DNA from: Christensenellaceae bacterium | GTDB lineage: Bacteria > Bacillota > Clostridia > Christensenellales > Christensenellaceae | Direction: 5' to 3' | Length of the DNA: 50,233 nt | Assembly (NCBI GenBank): GCA_017523755.1 | Contig: JAFWWA010000060.1 | Coordinates: 1-50,233, forward strand | Shown here: one piece after another, positions 1-6,871 of the stretch | Layout of the letters: each line of letters starts with the position of its first letter | How positions within the stretch are numbered: position 1 is the stretch's first letter | The notes under the pieces: generated by a model | Databases searched by the model: none | The model's input: the letters and a program-made list of their open reading frames with translations, nothing else | What the model was told of the DNA's origin: nothing | Made by a program: the position numbers and the translations under genes

Positions 1-53
1 CCTCAGACACAACGCTATTATACTATGTAAGTATGAGGTAGCATATGTCTGCC

Positions 54-491
54 TCAAATCTCAATAACATCGTATACATCATCTGCCTTCAGTTTCATCC
101 GCCGATTCAAATACTTCTCTATATCAAATGTGTATTTCTTGTCATAATCCGCTGTGAGCTTGAAGTTCGGGTGCTTTGTAAGGTCGTACTTATCGGAAAA
201 GAATGACCTCACTCCTCTGAGCTGTAGGATGCACTTGCCGCCATCCATGACAGATATTTCGTCTCTCATCATCAGCTCCCTTACGAATTCCTGTTTCTTA
301 TCCTCGGGCGAGGGCTTATACAGCCTCAGCTCGCAGAATGCCACTCCTTCCCTTTCCTCAACTTTAAAGGCCATCGTCCTCCGATCTGATATCTCTATCA
401 TGACGTTCGACTCCGCTTTTCCGGGAAGTATCGATATTATCCTCCCTATGCCCTTATAGAGGGCTTCTTTTTTAGCAAGACTTAACTTAAC
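54..491 (-). pseudogene. Remnant of VirD4/TraG-type conjugation coupling protein (C-terminal end)
   Basis: The last ~75 residues carry the block DEISVMDGGKCILQLRGV followed by an FSDKYDLTKHPN-like stretch. This is how I know the C-terminus of CD1115-family VirD4-like coupling proteins of Firmicutes conjugative transposons. The family is ~600 residues with an N-terminal membrane anchor and Walker motifs, none of which is present. The frame is open from about 491, and the first ATG is at 401. The residues between 491 and ~290 (LYKGIGRIISILPGK and following) I do not recognise, so this may be a junction of two fragments. There is no convincing ribosome-binding site. Inference: scar of a decayed integrative element. 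Family call moderately sure, pseudogene status fairly sure. Confidence 0.6.
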
Positions 492-535
492 TTAGATGAT
501 GTCCTTACGCTTACAAAAGGCATTCTGCTTCTCCT

Positions 536-2329
536 TTATCTTATCTCTCTCCCCTTATACCAGCTCCTGCCGTCGGCAGTCCTCCTGAAATCCTTTACGA
601 AATCCCATACGAGCTCCGAAGTGACAGGCTGGTAGGCATGGCAGGCGTTCTTGTAAGTGATGCTCTTGACTGCGGGTATGCCGTCCTGATTTATATACTC
701 CCTTACGATCATCATTTTATCCTCGCTTGCTAGGAATCCGGTCGCGTCGCAGTCATACCCGTTCATCTTCAGCCTGTAGGTAAGCTCACTGTAAAGATTC
801 CCCTCTTTGTCCGTGGGATCGGGACATCTGTCGTATGTGTTCTCTATATCCATGAAGGGCATCCTTCTTTCCTTTAAAGGCATCTCTTCATAGGTCTCAT
901 ACTGTTTTGCGGGAGCACCTACGGGAACTGCCGCCGCAAAGATATCGTCAAGTAGCTCTGCCACAGCATTCGTTGTTATGGAACCGTTTGAATGACCCGT
1001 GCAGTATATCCTCTCGGGATCGACAGCATAGTCCTCAGTGACCCTCTTCACAACTTTCCTGAAATAGTCCATCTCGCTCTCAAGATCCTCTATGGTATCG
1101 GTCCTGCCGCCGAATCTCATCATGGGCCTTGCCTGTATCCTGTCTGTCCTCCATCTAGCATGGCCTGAATGGATGTCATTGGGCCCCGCCTGAGTGAATA
1201 CGACGATGAAGCCGTGGTTCTCCGCTACAGAGCAGAAATCGCTGTTCCTTGCGAACATTTCGAACGTTCCGGTGAATCCGTGAGTGGCAACGACCAGCGG
1301 AAGAGGAGTATTTCCGTTATAGCAGGAAGGTGTGAACACGGCAAAGTATCTTTTTATCTCCGCGTCGAAAGCGCTGTGATACATCCTTTCCTCGTAGATC
1401 CTGATCCCCATCTCCCTCATCGTATAGTATGACCTGAGGGAGCCCATGGGATCGCCCATGTATCTGCAGATCGGATAGAAGAAATCCTTCCATATCCTCT
1501 TTGTCAGCTCTTCATCACGGTATGCTTCCCCCGCTCCCTTGATATCGCTCACCCATACTCTTGAGATGTTCGATGTATTGATATCCCTGTCCGGGAAATA
1601 GTGCCTCTCCTCAAAGATATCGGCTATATCGTTCTTCTTTCCCTCGGACGTGACTCTGTTGACCTTTTTCAGATACTGAAGGAGTTCTTCATTCCCGTTC
1701 CCGTCGTTTATGAGCCAGAACGGGAGCCTGGCGTCTTTATTGACTATCCCGTCTATAGTGAACGTCCTGTTCTCGGAAAAGACGAAACAGGGCTTTTCAG
1801 CCGCCTCTTTTATAAACGAGCCGTCGATATCATCCGTCCCCAAAGCACAGACTCCCGCGAAGAATGCAGGATGCTCAAGAGCAAATCTTACAGCAAAATC
1901 AGCCTCTCTGCCGTACCCCACCATATACAGGCCGTCGCTTGCATATTTGATCATGTCGATATTGGGATCCGCAAGGATGTCGATGGCCCTGTTTAAGAGC
2001 TTTTTGTCAGCCTCATAACCGTTGTCTGAAAGCGGGAAGAAAAGAACGGCGCAGGCTTCCCTGATACCTCCCGATGTCTTCTCAGCCGTCTCCATCCATT
2101 TTGTCTCATTTGCAAATACTTCAGGGTCCCTGTCCTTAGGACAGATGCAGATCACCAGCCTGTTCCACGGAAAATAGTCCCTGGGTGTGTAAAGAAGGAA
2201 TTCCGTTGTCATCCTGTCTGCTTCGGCGGTGTTCTTCCACAAGCCGTAAAATGCGGTCGCATGGCTGTCCTTTATGATGTCGGGCTTGAGAGTGCTGTCA
2301 TATGTCCTTGCCTTTATATATCCGTCCAT
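536..2329 (-). CDS. Two-lobed alpha/beta-hydrolase, PHB-depolymerase/feruloyl-esterase-like
   Basis: 597 residues. The C-terminal half (~320-590) is a complete serine esterase fold: oxyanion-region HGFTG at 350-354, nucleophile elbow GHSNG with Ser447, and a candidate catalytic His564 in NACHAY. This fits the PHB-depolymerase/LpqC-like esterase group. The N-terminal half (~40-210) has the same style of strand-helix pattern, but its elbow reads GYGREA, so a nucleophile is missing and it looks like a degenerate hydrolase lobe. No signal peptide is visible, so it is probably cytoplasmic. It is transcribed alone, leftward, divergent from the CD3324 operon. ATG at 2329 is preceded by a good SD (CTGGAGG). 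The substrate cannot be told from sequence. An acyl-ester or oligosaccharide ester is an inference. Confidence 0.8.
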   Translation of the reverse strand: MDGYIKARTYDSTLKPDIIKDSHATAFYGLWKNTAEADRMTTEFLLYTPRDYFPWNRLVICICPKDRDPEVFANETKWMETAEKTSGGIREACAVLFFPLSDNGYEADKKLLNRAIDILADPNIDMIKYASDGLYMVGYGREADFAVRFALEHPAFFAGVCALGTDDIDGSFIKEAAEKPCFVFSENRTFTIDGIVNKDARLPFWLINDGNGNEELLQYLKKVNRVTSEGKKNDIADIFEERHYFPDRDINTSNISRVWVSDIKGAGEAYRDEELTKRIWKDFFYPICRYMGDPMGSLRSYYTMREMGIRIYEERMYHSAFDAEIKRYFAVFTPSCYNGNTPLPLVVATHGFTGTFEMFARNSDFCSVAENHGFIVVFTQAGPNDIHSGHARWRTDRIQARPMMRFGGRTDTIEDLESEMDYFRKVVKRVTEDYAVDPERIYCTGHSNGSITTNAVAELLDDIFAAAVPVGAPAKQYETYEEMPLKERRMPFMDIENTYDRCPDPTDKEGNLYSELTYRLKMNGYDCDATGFLASEDKMMIVREYINQDGIPAVKSITYKNACHAYQPVTSELVWDFVKDFRRTADGRSWYKGREIR

Positions 2330-2374
2330 AATAACCTCCAGAAATGTATTTGATTGTCAGTACCTGATAGATAT

Positions 2375-2403
2375 ATTATACAGCATCACGGTCTGCGATA
2401 AAA
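2375..2403 (-). promoter_or_regulatory. Candidate promoter of the esterase gene
   Basis: A perfect TATAAT lies on the minus strand at 2375-2380, about 45 bp upstream of the esterase ATG. The -35 region 17 bp away is only TTTTAT, so this is a weak-to-moderate call. Confidence 0.35.
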
Positions 2404-2486
2404 ACAAAAATACGCTTTTATCCCTGGGCTCAGAAAGCGGTATGATCTTCAGCAGGGAGCAAGTTCCTTTATAAAAATACTTGAGG

Positions 2487-2515
2487 TTGAAGCCGACAGG
2501 ACAGTCCATTATAAT
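2487..2515 (+). promoter_or_regulatory. Sigma-A promoter of the CD3324-GNAT/Bla operon
   Basis: TTGAAG (2487-2492), 17 bp spacer, TATAAT (2510-2515). The transcript would start near 2522, giving a ~135-nt leader before the CD3324 ATG at 2658. A second TTGAGG lies directly upstream at 2481. Confidence 0.7.
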
Positions 2516-2559
2516 CAAATTAGGTTTACTGACATAATCTGAAGAAAGGACCTTTATTT

Positions 2560-2589
2560 ATGAAAAGAAGGTATGTGAACGCTCAGTAG
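2560..2589 (+). CDS. Nine-codon leader ORF (MKRRYVNAQ)
   Basis: ATG at 2560 opens a nine-codon frame ending in TAG at 2587-2589. An AAAGGA (2545-2550) lies nine bases upstream and could act as its ribosome-binding site. The stop codon falls inside the small hairpin 2581-2596 and touches the left arm of the larger 2589-2629 stem. That is the geometry of a leader peptide whose translation alters downstream folding. It is too short to judge by coding statistics and function is inferred only. Confidence 0.4.
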   Translation: MKRRYVNAQ

Positions 2590-2650
2590 TCTGAGCTTAA
2601 ATCCTGATAACCTAACCGTAAGCTCAGACGAATCCTATAAGAAGATAGGA
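2581..2650 (+). promoter_or_regulatory. Structured leader with competing hairpins and an SD-blocking stem
   Basis: Three pairings can be read. H1 is GCTCAG (2581-2586) with CTGAGC (2591-2596), loop TAGT. H2 is GTCTGAGCTTA (2589-2599) with TAAGCTCAGAC (2619-2629), a perfect 11-bp stem with a 19-nt loop. H3 is TCCTAT (2633-2638) with ATAGGA (2645-2650), which covers the start of the AGGAGGAG ribosome-binding site (2647-2654). H1 and H2 share 2589-2596 and cannot both form. No U-tract follows, so this is not an intrinsic terminator. Translational control or a dyad DNA operator are both possible. Confidence 0.5.
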
Positions 2651-2657
2651 GGAGCAT

Positions 2658-2960
2658 ATGAGCTATATCCGGGCAGATGAGATCCTGCCCATAGAATTAT
2701 TGGAAGCGATCCAGCAGTATGTTGACGGACAGCTGATCTATATTCCAAGGAAAGAAAAACAGCAATGGGGAAGCGGAACCTCCGCAAGGGAATTCTTTCG
2801 TGAACGCAATGAAAGGATCTACCGGGCCTTTATGGAAGGTATAAGCGAAGAAGAACTGTCCCATCGTTTTACTTTGTCCAGAAAGAGTATCCAGAGGATC
2901 CTGAGAAACAAGAAACTTACCGCTGATCCTGACGCCGGATCGACACAGAGTAAACAATGA
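2658..2960 (+). CDS. CD3324-family helix-turn-helix protein (Mor-like)
   Basis: 100 residues matching the small CD3324 family related to Mor-type activators. An N-terminal helical segment has the typical YVDGQLIYIPRKE signature (~22-34). A C-terminal helix-turn-helix lies at about 60-86 (ISEEELSHRFTLSRKSIQRIL). Usual family length is 85-100, so it is complete. It probably binds DNA as a dimer, and the targets are unknown. ATG at 2658 follows an ideal AGGAGG. It leads an operon with the GNAT-beta-lactamase fusion 67 bp downstream, from which it is separated by a strong hairpin lacking a U-tract. It may autoregulate at the dyad in its own leader (inference). Confidence 0.85.
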   Translation: MSYIRADEILPIELLEAIQQYVDGQLIYIPRKEKQQWGSGTSAREFFRERNERIYRAFMEGISEEELSHRFTLSRKSIQRILRNKKLTADPDAGSTQSKQ

Positions 2961-2968
2961 CCTATATA

Positions 2969-3004
2969 CATAGCCGGAGACTGAAGGACTCAGTCCCGGC
3001 TATG
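2969..3004 (+). promoter_or_regulatory. Intercistronic hairpin without U-tract
   Basis: CATAGCCGGAGACTGA pairs with TCAGTCCCGGCTATG, a 15-bp stem with one bulged A (2978) and loop AGGAC. The bases that follow (GTACCGATTT) contain no U-run, so it would stabilise or process the mRNA rather than terminate it. Its core GCCGGAGAC recurs in the true terminator at 5957, at the other end of the same operon. Confidence 0.6.
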
Positions 3005-3027
3005 GTACCGATTTCGGAGGAAATAAA

Positions 3028-4515
3028 ATGCTAATTAAGTTAGAACCTGTAAATAATGATAACAGAGATGCGGTCCTTGCCCTTACAGTCAGAGATGATC
3101 AGAGTTTCGTTGCACCAAACGACTATTCGCTTGATGAAGCGGATAAAACAAACAAAGAACGCCCGGGTACCGCGCGTCCGTTCGCGATCTATGCGGACGG
3201 CAGGCTCGTTGGCTTCTGCATGTTCGCGTTCGATCCTGAAGAGGAGGACGAGGACGACCGCTACTGGCTCTGGCGATTCATGATCGACAAGAACGAACAG
3301 GGCAAGGGCTATGGCCAGGCTGCCATGCAGGAGATCATCAAATACTTCAAAGAAAACGGTGCCGACCGGCTCTTCCTGTCGACATCGCCTGAGAACGAGC
3401 TGGGCCTGCATATCTATCATAAGGCAGGCTTCCGTGAGACCGGCATCATCGACAACGGTGAAGCTGTGCTGATGCGGATGCTCAAAGGCCAAAACCGGAT
3501 CGTCAAGAACATCTATGGTGTCGATGTGGATAAGGAAATGCGCATCAGGGGCAGAAAGGGTTACGGTGTCAGTATTGCAGTCCATGACGGAAAGGGAGAT
3601 CTTGTCACCTACTGTGCCGGCAGCGGACGCTACGGCGAGGACTTTCCAGTGAACCCGGATATGCTGTTCCAGGCTGGGTCTGTATCGAAGCCCATGTTTG
3701 CACTTACGCTGCTCAGGTATGTTGACAAAGGCCTCATCGACCTTGATGCGGACATCTCAGGCATAATACCTGAATTTGTAAAGAAGGGTCCGATGACCTT
3801 CCCCGCACTGCTCAGCCATACTGCGGGCTTCAACCTTCACGGTTTCCCCGGTTACCGCGCTGATCATGAGCCGCTGTCACTGGAAGACGTGCTTAACGGT
3901 AAGGGCATCACACCGAAACTCAGAAGAATACGTCCTTACGGCAAGCAGTTCATTTACTCCGGCGGCGGCATAACCCTGGCAGAGCTTGCATTCACGCGCC
4001 TGACAGGGACCACGCTCCGGGAGGCCTTTAAGAAAGAGGTCGCCGAGCCCCTCGGTCTTAAACGTACCGGTTTTTTCCAGCCACTTGACGAAGACCTTGT
4101 CTCAAACGCAGCTTTCGGCTTCAGGCTGGCTGAAAAGGAGGATCCTGCCCACGGATATCACTATTATCCTGAGCACGCTGCTGCAGGGCTTTGGACCACA
4201 CCTGCGGAACTGGTCAAGATCGGTCTTGCCCTTTCAAGGAGCTATCGCAGAGGCGGTCTCCTCAAAAAGAAGACCGCACGGCGTATGATGACGCCGATCA
4301 TGGATGACTACGGCCTCTGTCTCGACGTCTGGGAATCGGAAGCGCGCAGGGACAGTGTTGCCGGCCACACAGGAGAGAACTGGGGCTTCCTGACAAGCTG
4401 GGTCTTCTCCCGTAAAAAAGATATATGCGTTGCTGTGATGTACAACAACGTCACAGAAGCGGCCGATGAAGCGATGGACGACATTGCCTGTAGGATCTAC
4501 AAAAACGCTAAGTAA
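3028..4515 (+). CDS. GNAT acetyltransferase fused to a beta-lactamase-fold serine hydrolase
   Basis: 495 residues in two domains. Residues ~1-152 are a GNAT N-acetyltransferase: the acetyl-CoA loop is QGKGYG (91-96), followed by the Y-x-KAGF helix region near 130-135. Residues ~170-490 are a class-C beta-lactamase/PBP-like hydrolase. Here SVSK (Ser218-Lys221) is the nucleophile motif, YSG (310-312) stands where YxN is usual, and HTG (447-449) is the third motif. No signal peptide, so it acts in the cytoplasm. Beta-lactam hydrolysis is therefore unlikely, and a peptidase or esterase on a small acylated molecule is more plausible (inference). ATG at 3028 has a GGAGG SD. It lies 15 bp upstream of another Ser hydrolase of the same fold. 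Arg codons are mixed CGN, unlike the AGG-rich neighbours, suggesting transfer. Confidence 0.85.
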   Translation: MLIKLEPVNNDNRDAVLALTVRDDQSFVAPNDYSLDEADKTNKERPGTARPFAIYADGRLVGFCMFAFDPEEEDEDDRYWLWRFMIDKNEQGKGYGQAAMQEIIKYFKENGADRLFLSTSPENELGLHIYHKAGFRETGIIDNGEAVLMRMLKGQNRIVKNIYGVDVDKEMRIRGRKGYGVSIAVHDGKGDLVTYCAGSGRYGEDFPVNPDMLFQAGSVSKPMFALTLLRYVDKGLIDLDADISGIIPEFVKKGPMTFPALLSHTAGFNLHGFPGYRADHEPLSLEDVLNGKGITPKLRRIRPYGKQFIYSGGGITLAELAFTRLTGTTLREAFKKEVAEPLGLKRTGFFQPLDEDLVSNAAFGFRLAEKEDPAHGYHYYPEHAAAGLWTTPAELVKIGLALSRSYRRGGLLKKKTARRMMTPIMDDYGLCLDVWESEARRDSVAGHTGENWGFLTSWVFSRKKDICVAVMYNNVTEAADEAMDDIACRIYKNAK

Positions 4516-4530
4516 CAGAGGAATACAACG

Positions 4531-5904
4531 ATGGATATCAATACAATGATGCATGATCTGGCCTGCCAGATGAATGAAAAAGACAGTTTCAACGGTACCT
4601 GGCTCTACGCCGAAAAGGGCGAGATAGTGTCTAAGGGGGCTATGGGCTTTCGTGACCCCGGGAACACACTGCCTATCAAAGAGGACACAATCTTCCAGCT
4701 GGCTTCGGTAACCAAGCAGTTCACTTCGGCGGCAGTCATGCTGCTGATGCGGCAGGGCCTTATAAGCTTGGAGGACGAGGTCACGAAGTTCTTCCCTGAG
4801 ATCCCGTATCCGGGCGTCACGGTCCGTCATCTGCTGACACACACCAGCGGCATCCCCGATTACTTTGACGATGCAGACTGGTTCATCAGGATCTGGAAGG
4901 AAGAAAAACGGGTTCCGGGCAACGACGAGATCCTGCGCTTTCTTAAGGAAACAAAGGCCAAGCCGTACTTCGCCCCGGGGGAAGGCCTGCGCTACTCCAA
5001 CACCGGCTTTAATCTGCTGGCCCTGCTTGTTGAGAGGCTCTCAGGCGTTCCCTTTGAAGAATTCCTTAAAAAGAACATCTTCGAGCCCGCCGGCATGAGC
5101 TCCACCCGTTGCTGCCATATCCGCAGAGACGGAGTTCCGTTTGATAATTACGCTCAGGCAACAGTGTATGACGACGGAAAATGCGTGGCTGACGTGGACT
5201 CCGAAGAGGAAGGCGATGTGGTCGCTTTTGACGGTCTCAACGGCGACGACTATGTCTACACCAACATCTTCGACATGCTTAGATGGGACAGGGCGCTTCG
5301 CGAGGAAAAGGTGCTTACAGAAGAAGAGCAGCAGCTCATGTACACCCCCGGAAAGCTCAACAACGGTGAGGATGCTGTTTACGATGAGGGTGACGGGCTT
5401 GGCTACGGTTTCGGCTGGGCTGTCGGCCATGACGAGGAGCTCGGGCTCGTAGTCAGCCACAGCGGTGGTATGCCGGGCGTCGCTACCTGGTTTGAGCGTT
5501 TCATCGATGCGGACAGAGTCCTTGTGATACTCAGCTGCCGGGATTACAGGGATATAAGAACGTATATGGGCTACTGGGATGGCATGGAAGCGGTAGTAAG
5601 GAACAGGGAGCCCAAGCCCCTTGTCTCGATCGAGGACCTTGCGATTAAGGACCCCGACAAATCAAAGTGGGAGAGCTACTGCGGCAAATATGAACATCCC
5701 GGGGACGCTGACTTCATCATCGACGAGATCTTTAATAAGGACGGTGATCTGTACATTAATGCAATAGATGAAGACGGGGATGAGCTGAGCTTTATACTCT
5801 ATCCTATCGGAGAGAATGAGTTTGGCAGAAAGGGCGGCATGCTCAAACTGAAATTCGGCGACGGGTGCCTGATGTACGACGATCTCACCTGCAAAAAGCT
5901 CTGA
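4531..5904 (+). CDS. Beta-lactamase-family serine hydrolase
   Basis: 457 residues, cytoplasmic (no signal peptide). Class-C beta-lactamase/D-alanyl-D-alanine-peptidase fold with all three motifs: SVTK (Ser59-Lys62), YSN (155-157) and HSGG (310-313). A conserved LLTHTSG lies at 101-107. The C-terminal ~85 residues form a beta-rich add-on like those seen after this domain in related hydrolases. It starts 15 bp after the GNAT fusion gene with an AGAGGA SD, so the two are co-transcribed. The pair of related hydrolases, one with an acetyltransferase, suggests a small modification or detoxification module. The substrate is unknown. Confidence 0.85.
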   Translation: MDINTMMHDLACQMNEKDSFNGTWLYAEKGEIVSKGAMGFRDPGNTLPIKEDTIFQLASVTKQFTSAAVMLLMRQGLISLEDEVTKFFPEIPYPGVTVRHLLTHTSGIPDYFDDADWFIRIWKEEKRVPGNDEILRFLKETKAKPYFAPGEGLRYSNTGFNLLALLVERLSGVPFEEFLKKNIFEPAGMSSTRCCHIRRDGVPFDNYAQATVYDDGKCVADVDSEEEGDVVAFDGLNGDDYVYTNIFDMLRWDRALREEKVLTEEEQQLMYTPGKLNNGEDAVYDEGDGLGYGFGWAVGHDEELGLVVSHSGGMPGVATWFERFIDADRVLVILSCRDYRDIRTYMGYWDGMEAVVRNREPKPLVSIEDLAIKDPDKSKWESYCGKYEHPGDADFIIDEIFNKDGDLYINAIDEDGDELSFILYPIGENEFGRKGGMLKLKFGDGCLMYDDLTCKKL

Positions 5905-5956
5905 TCCGCAGTTAACTGTTTGCCAGGATCATCTGACTGTATATTGACATTGCATT

Positions 5957-5986
5957 GCCGGAGACATTTCAGTCTTCGGCTTTTTT
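5957..5986 (+). terminator. Intrinsic terminator of the CD3324-hydrolase operon
   Basis: GCCGGAGAC, loop ATTTCA, GTCTTCGGC (one G-U pair), then six T. It lies 52 bp past the last stop codon. Confidence 0.85.
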
Positions 5987-5998
5987 ATATGCAAGCGT

Positions 5999-6038
5999 AA
6001 AAAAAATCGGACTGCTGAACTGACAGCAATCCGATTTT
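5999..6038 (-). terminator. Intrinsic terminator of hsp20
   Basis: A 15-bp stem with one mismatch (6003-6017 with 6024-6038), loop AACTGA. On the minus strand it runs into eight U (5999-6006). A T-rich flank on the other side may make it partly bidirectional. Confidence 0.8.
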
Positions 6039-6149
6039 ATCTGTCTGAATGCTCCTGGGACAGATACTCCATATTTCATCTTATAAGCACTTCCCTGAGC
6101 ATCAGGCCTTGTCAGCGTTCTTCCGAACGCTTCTTTTAAAAGTCTCAGA

Positions 6150-6593
6150 TCATTCGATCTCAAGTCTCTTTGCAGAAGGTTTGATCTCCGTCTTCTTGGG
6201 CAGGTTCAGTTTCAGAACGCCGTTGGTATACTCAGCCTTTATATCGTCCTCGTTGACATTCGAAACATCGAAGCTCCTGCTGAATGAGCCATAGGAACGC
6301 TCCATCCTGATGTAGTTACCCTTGTCGTCCTTCTCATTGACCTCATTCTTCCTCTCACCTGAAATGGTGAGGTAACCGTTCTCTATGTCGATCTTTATAT
6401 CTTTCTTGTCAAATCCGGGCATATCAGCCTCAAGTATATAAGCGTCTCCGTTGTCCTTGATGTCTACCTTGAATCCCAGATTATCATCGCTTCTGTCCCA
6501 GAAGTTCCTCTCGAACTCCTCAAGAGCTCTCCACGGATTGTAAACATCGACTTCATCATTTCTGTGCCTTCTATAAGGTGTGATTCCTAACAT
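6150..6593 (-). CDS. hsp20: Small heat-shock protein, Hsp20/alpha-crystallin family
   Basis: 147 residues from ATG 6593, which sits eight bases after an AGGAGG; the upstream TTG at 6599 is too close to that SD. An N-terminal arm with PWRALEEFER is followed by the alpha-crystallin domain (~45-140). This includes IDIENGYLTISGER and the GVLKLNLPKK strand, which normally docks at the dimer edge. It is an ATP-independent holdase that keeps unfolded cytosolic proteins soluble. Usual length for the family. It is transcribed alone, with its own terminator, from a promoter carrying a perfect CIRCE element, so HrcA repression and heat induction are expected. Confidence 0.95.
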   Translation of the reverse strand: MLGITPYRRHRNDEVDVYNPWRALEEFERNFWDRSDDNLGFKVDIKDNGDAYILEADMPGFDKKDIKIDIENGYLTISGERKNEVNEKDDKGNYIRMERSYGSFSRSFDVSNVNEDDIKAEYTNGVLKLNLPKKTEIKPSAKRLEIE

Positions 6594-6717
6594 AATCAAT
6601 CCCTCCTTAAATCAATCGCTTGATATATTTTATATTTTTCAGCCTCCCGGAAGTTCCTCCGTTCGGCTCCCTTTCCTTATCTTCAGTTACTATATTAGTC
6701 CCATATCTTTACCAAAT

Positions 6718-6745
6718 ATCATATAAATTATTACCGAATTGTTAA
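6718..6745 (-). promoter_or_regulatory. Candidate hsp20 promoter
   Basis: Minus strand TTAACA (6740-6745), 16 bp spacer, TATGAT (6718-6723), directly next to the CIRCE operator. This leaves a ~120-nt untranslated leader. Confidence 0.5.
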
Positions 6746-6747
6746 CT

Positions 6748-6774
6748 TTAGCACTCACCTGTATAGAGTGCTAA
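6748..6774. promoter_or_regulatory. CIRCE operator (HrcA binding site)
   Basis: Perfect TTAGCACTC, nine-base spacer, GAGTGCTAA, the consensus HrcA operator of Gram-positive bacteria. Only hsp20 reads away from it, and the other flanking gene ends at a terminator just upstream. It sits immediately upstream of the candidate -35 box, so repression by occlusion is plausible. Confidence 0.95.
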
Positions 6775-6816
6775 CAACTGTCTGTTTTTGCCGTTCCCAT
6801 GGGATTTTCAACATAT

Positions 6817-6841
6817 AAAAAAGGAAGAAGTCACTTCTTCC
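6817..6841 (-). terminator. Intrinsic terminator of the recD2 to AI-2E operon
   Basis: GGAAGAAG, loop TCA, CTTCTTCC (6823-6841). On the minus strand it is followed by six U (6817-6822). It lies 30 bp past the AI-2E-family stop codon. Confidence 0.8.
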
Positions 6842-6871
6842 TCCTCTTTGCCGGTCATGTTTTTGCGTCTG

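Noticed and set aside
2969..3004. Intrinsic terminator between the CD3324 gene and the GNAT fusion
   Set aside because: The stem is strong but no U-run follows, so termination is not supported.
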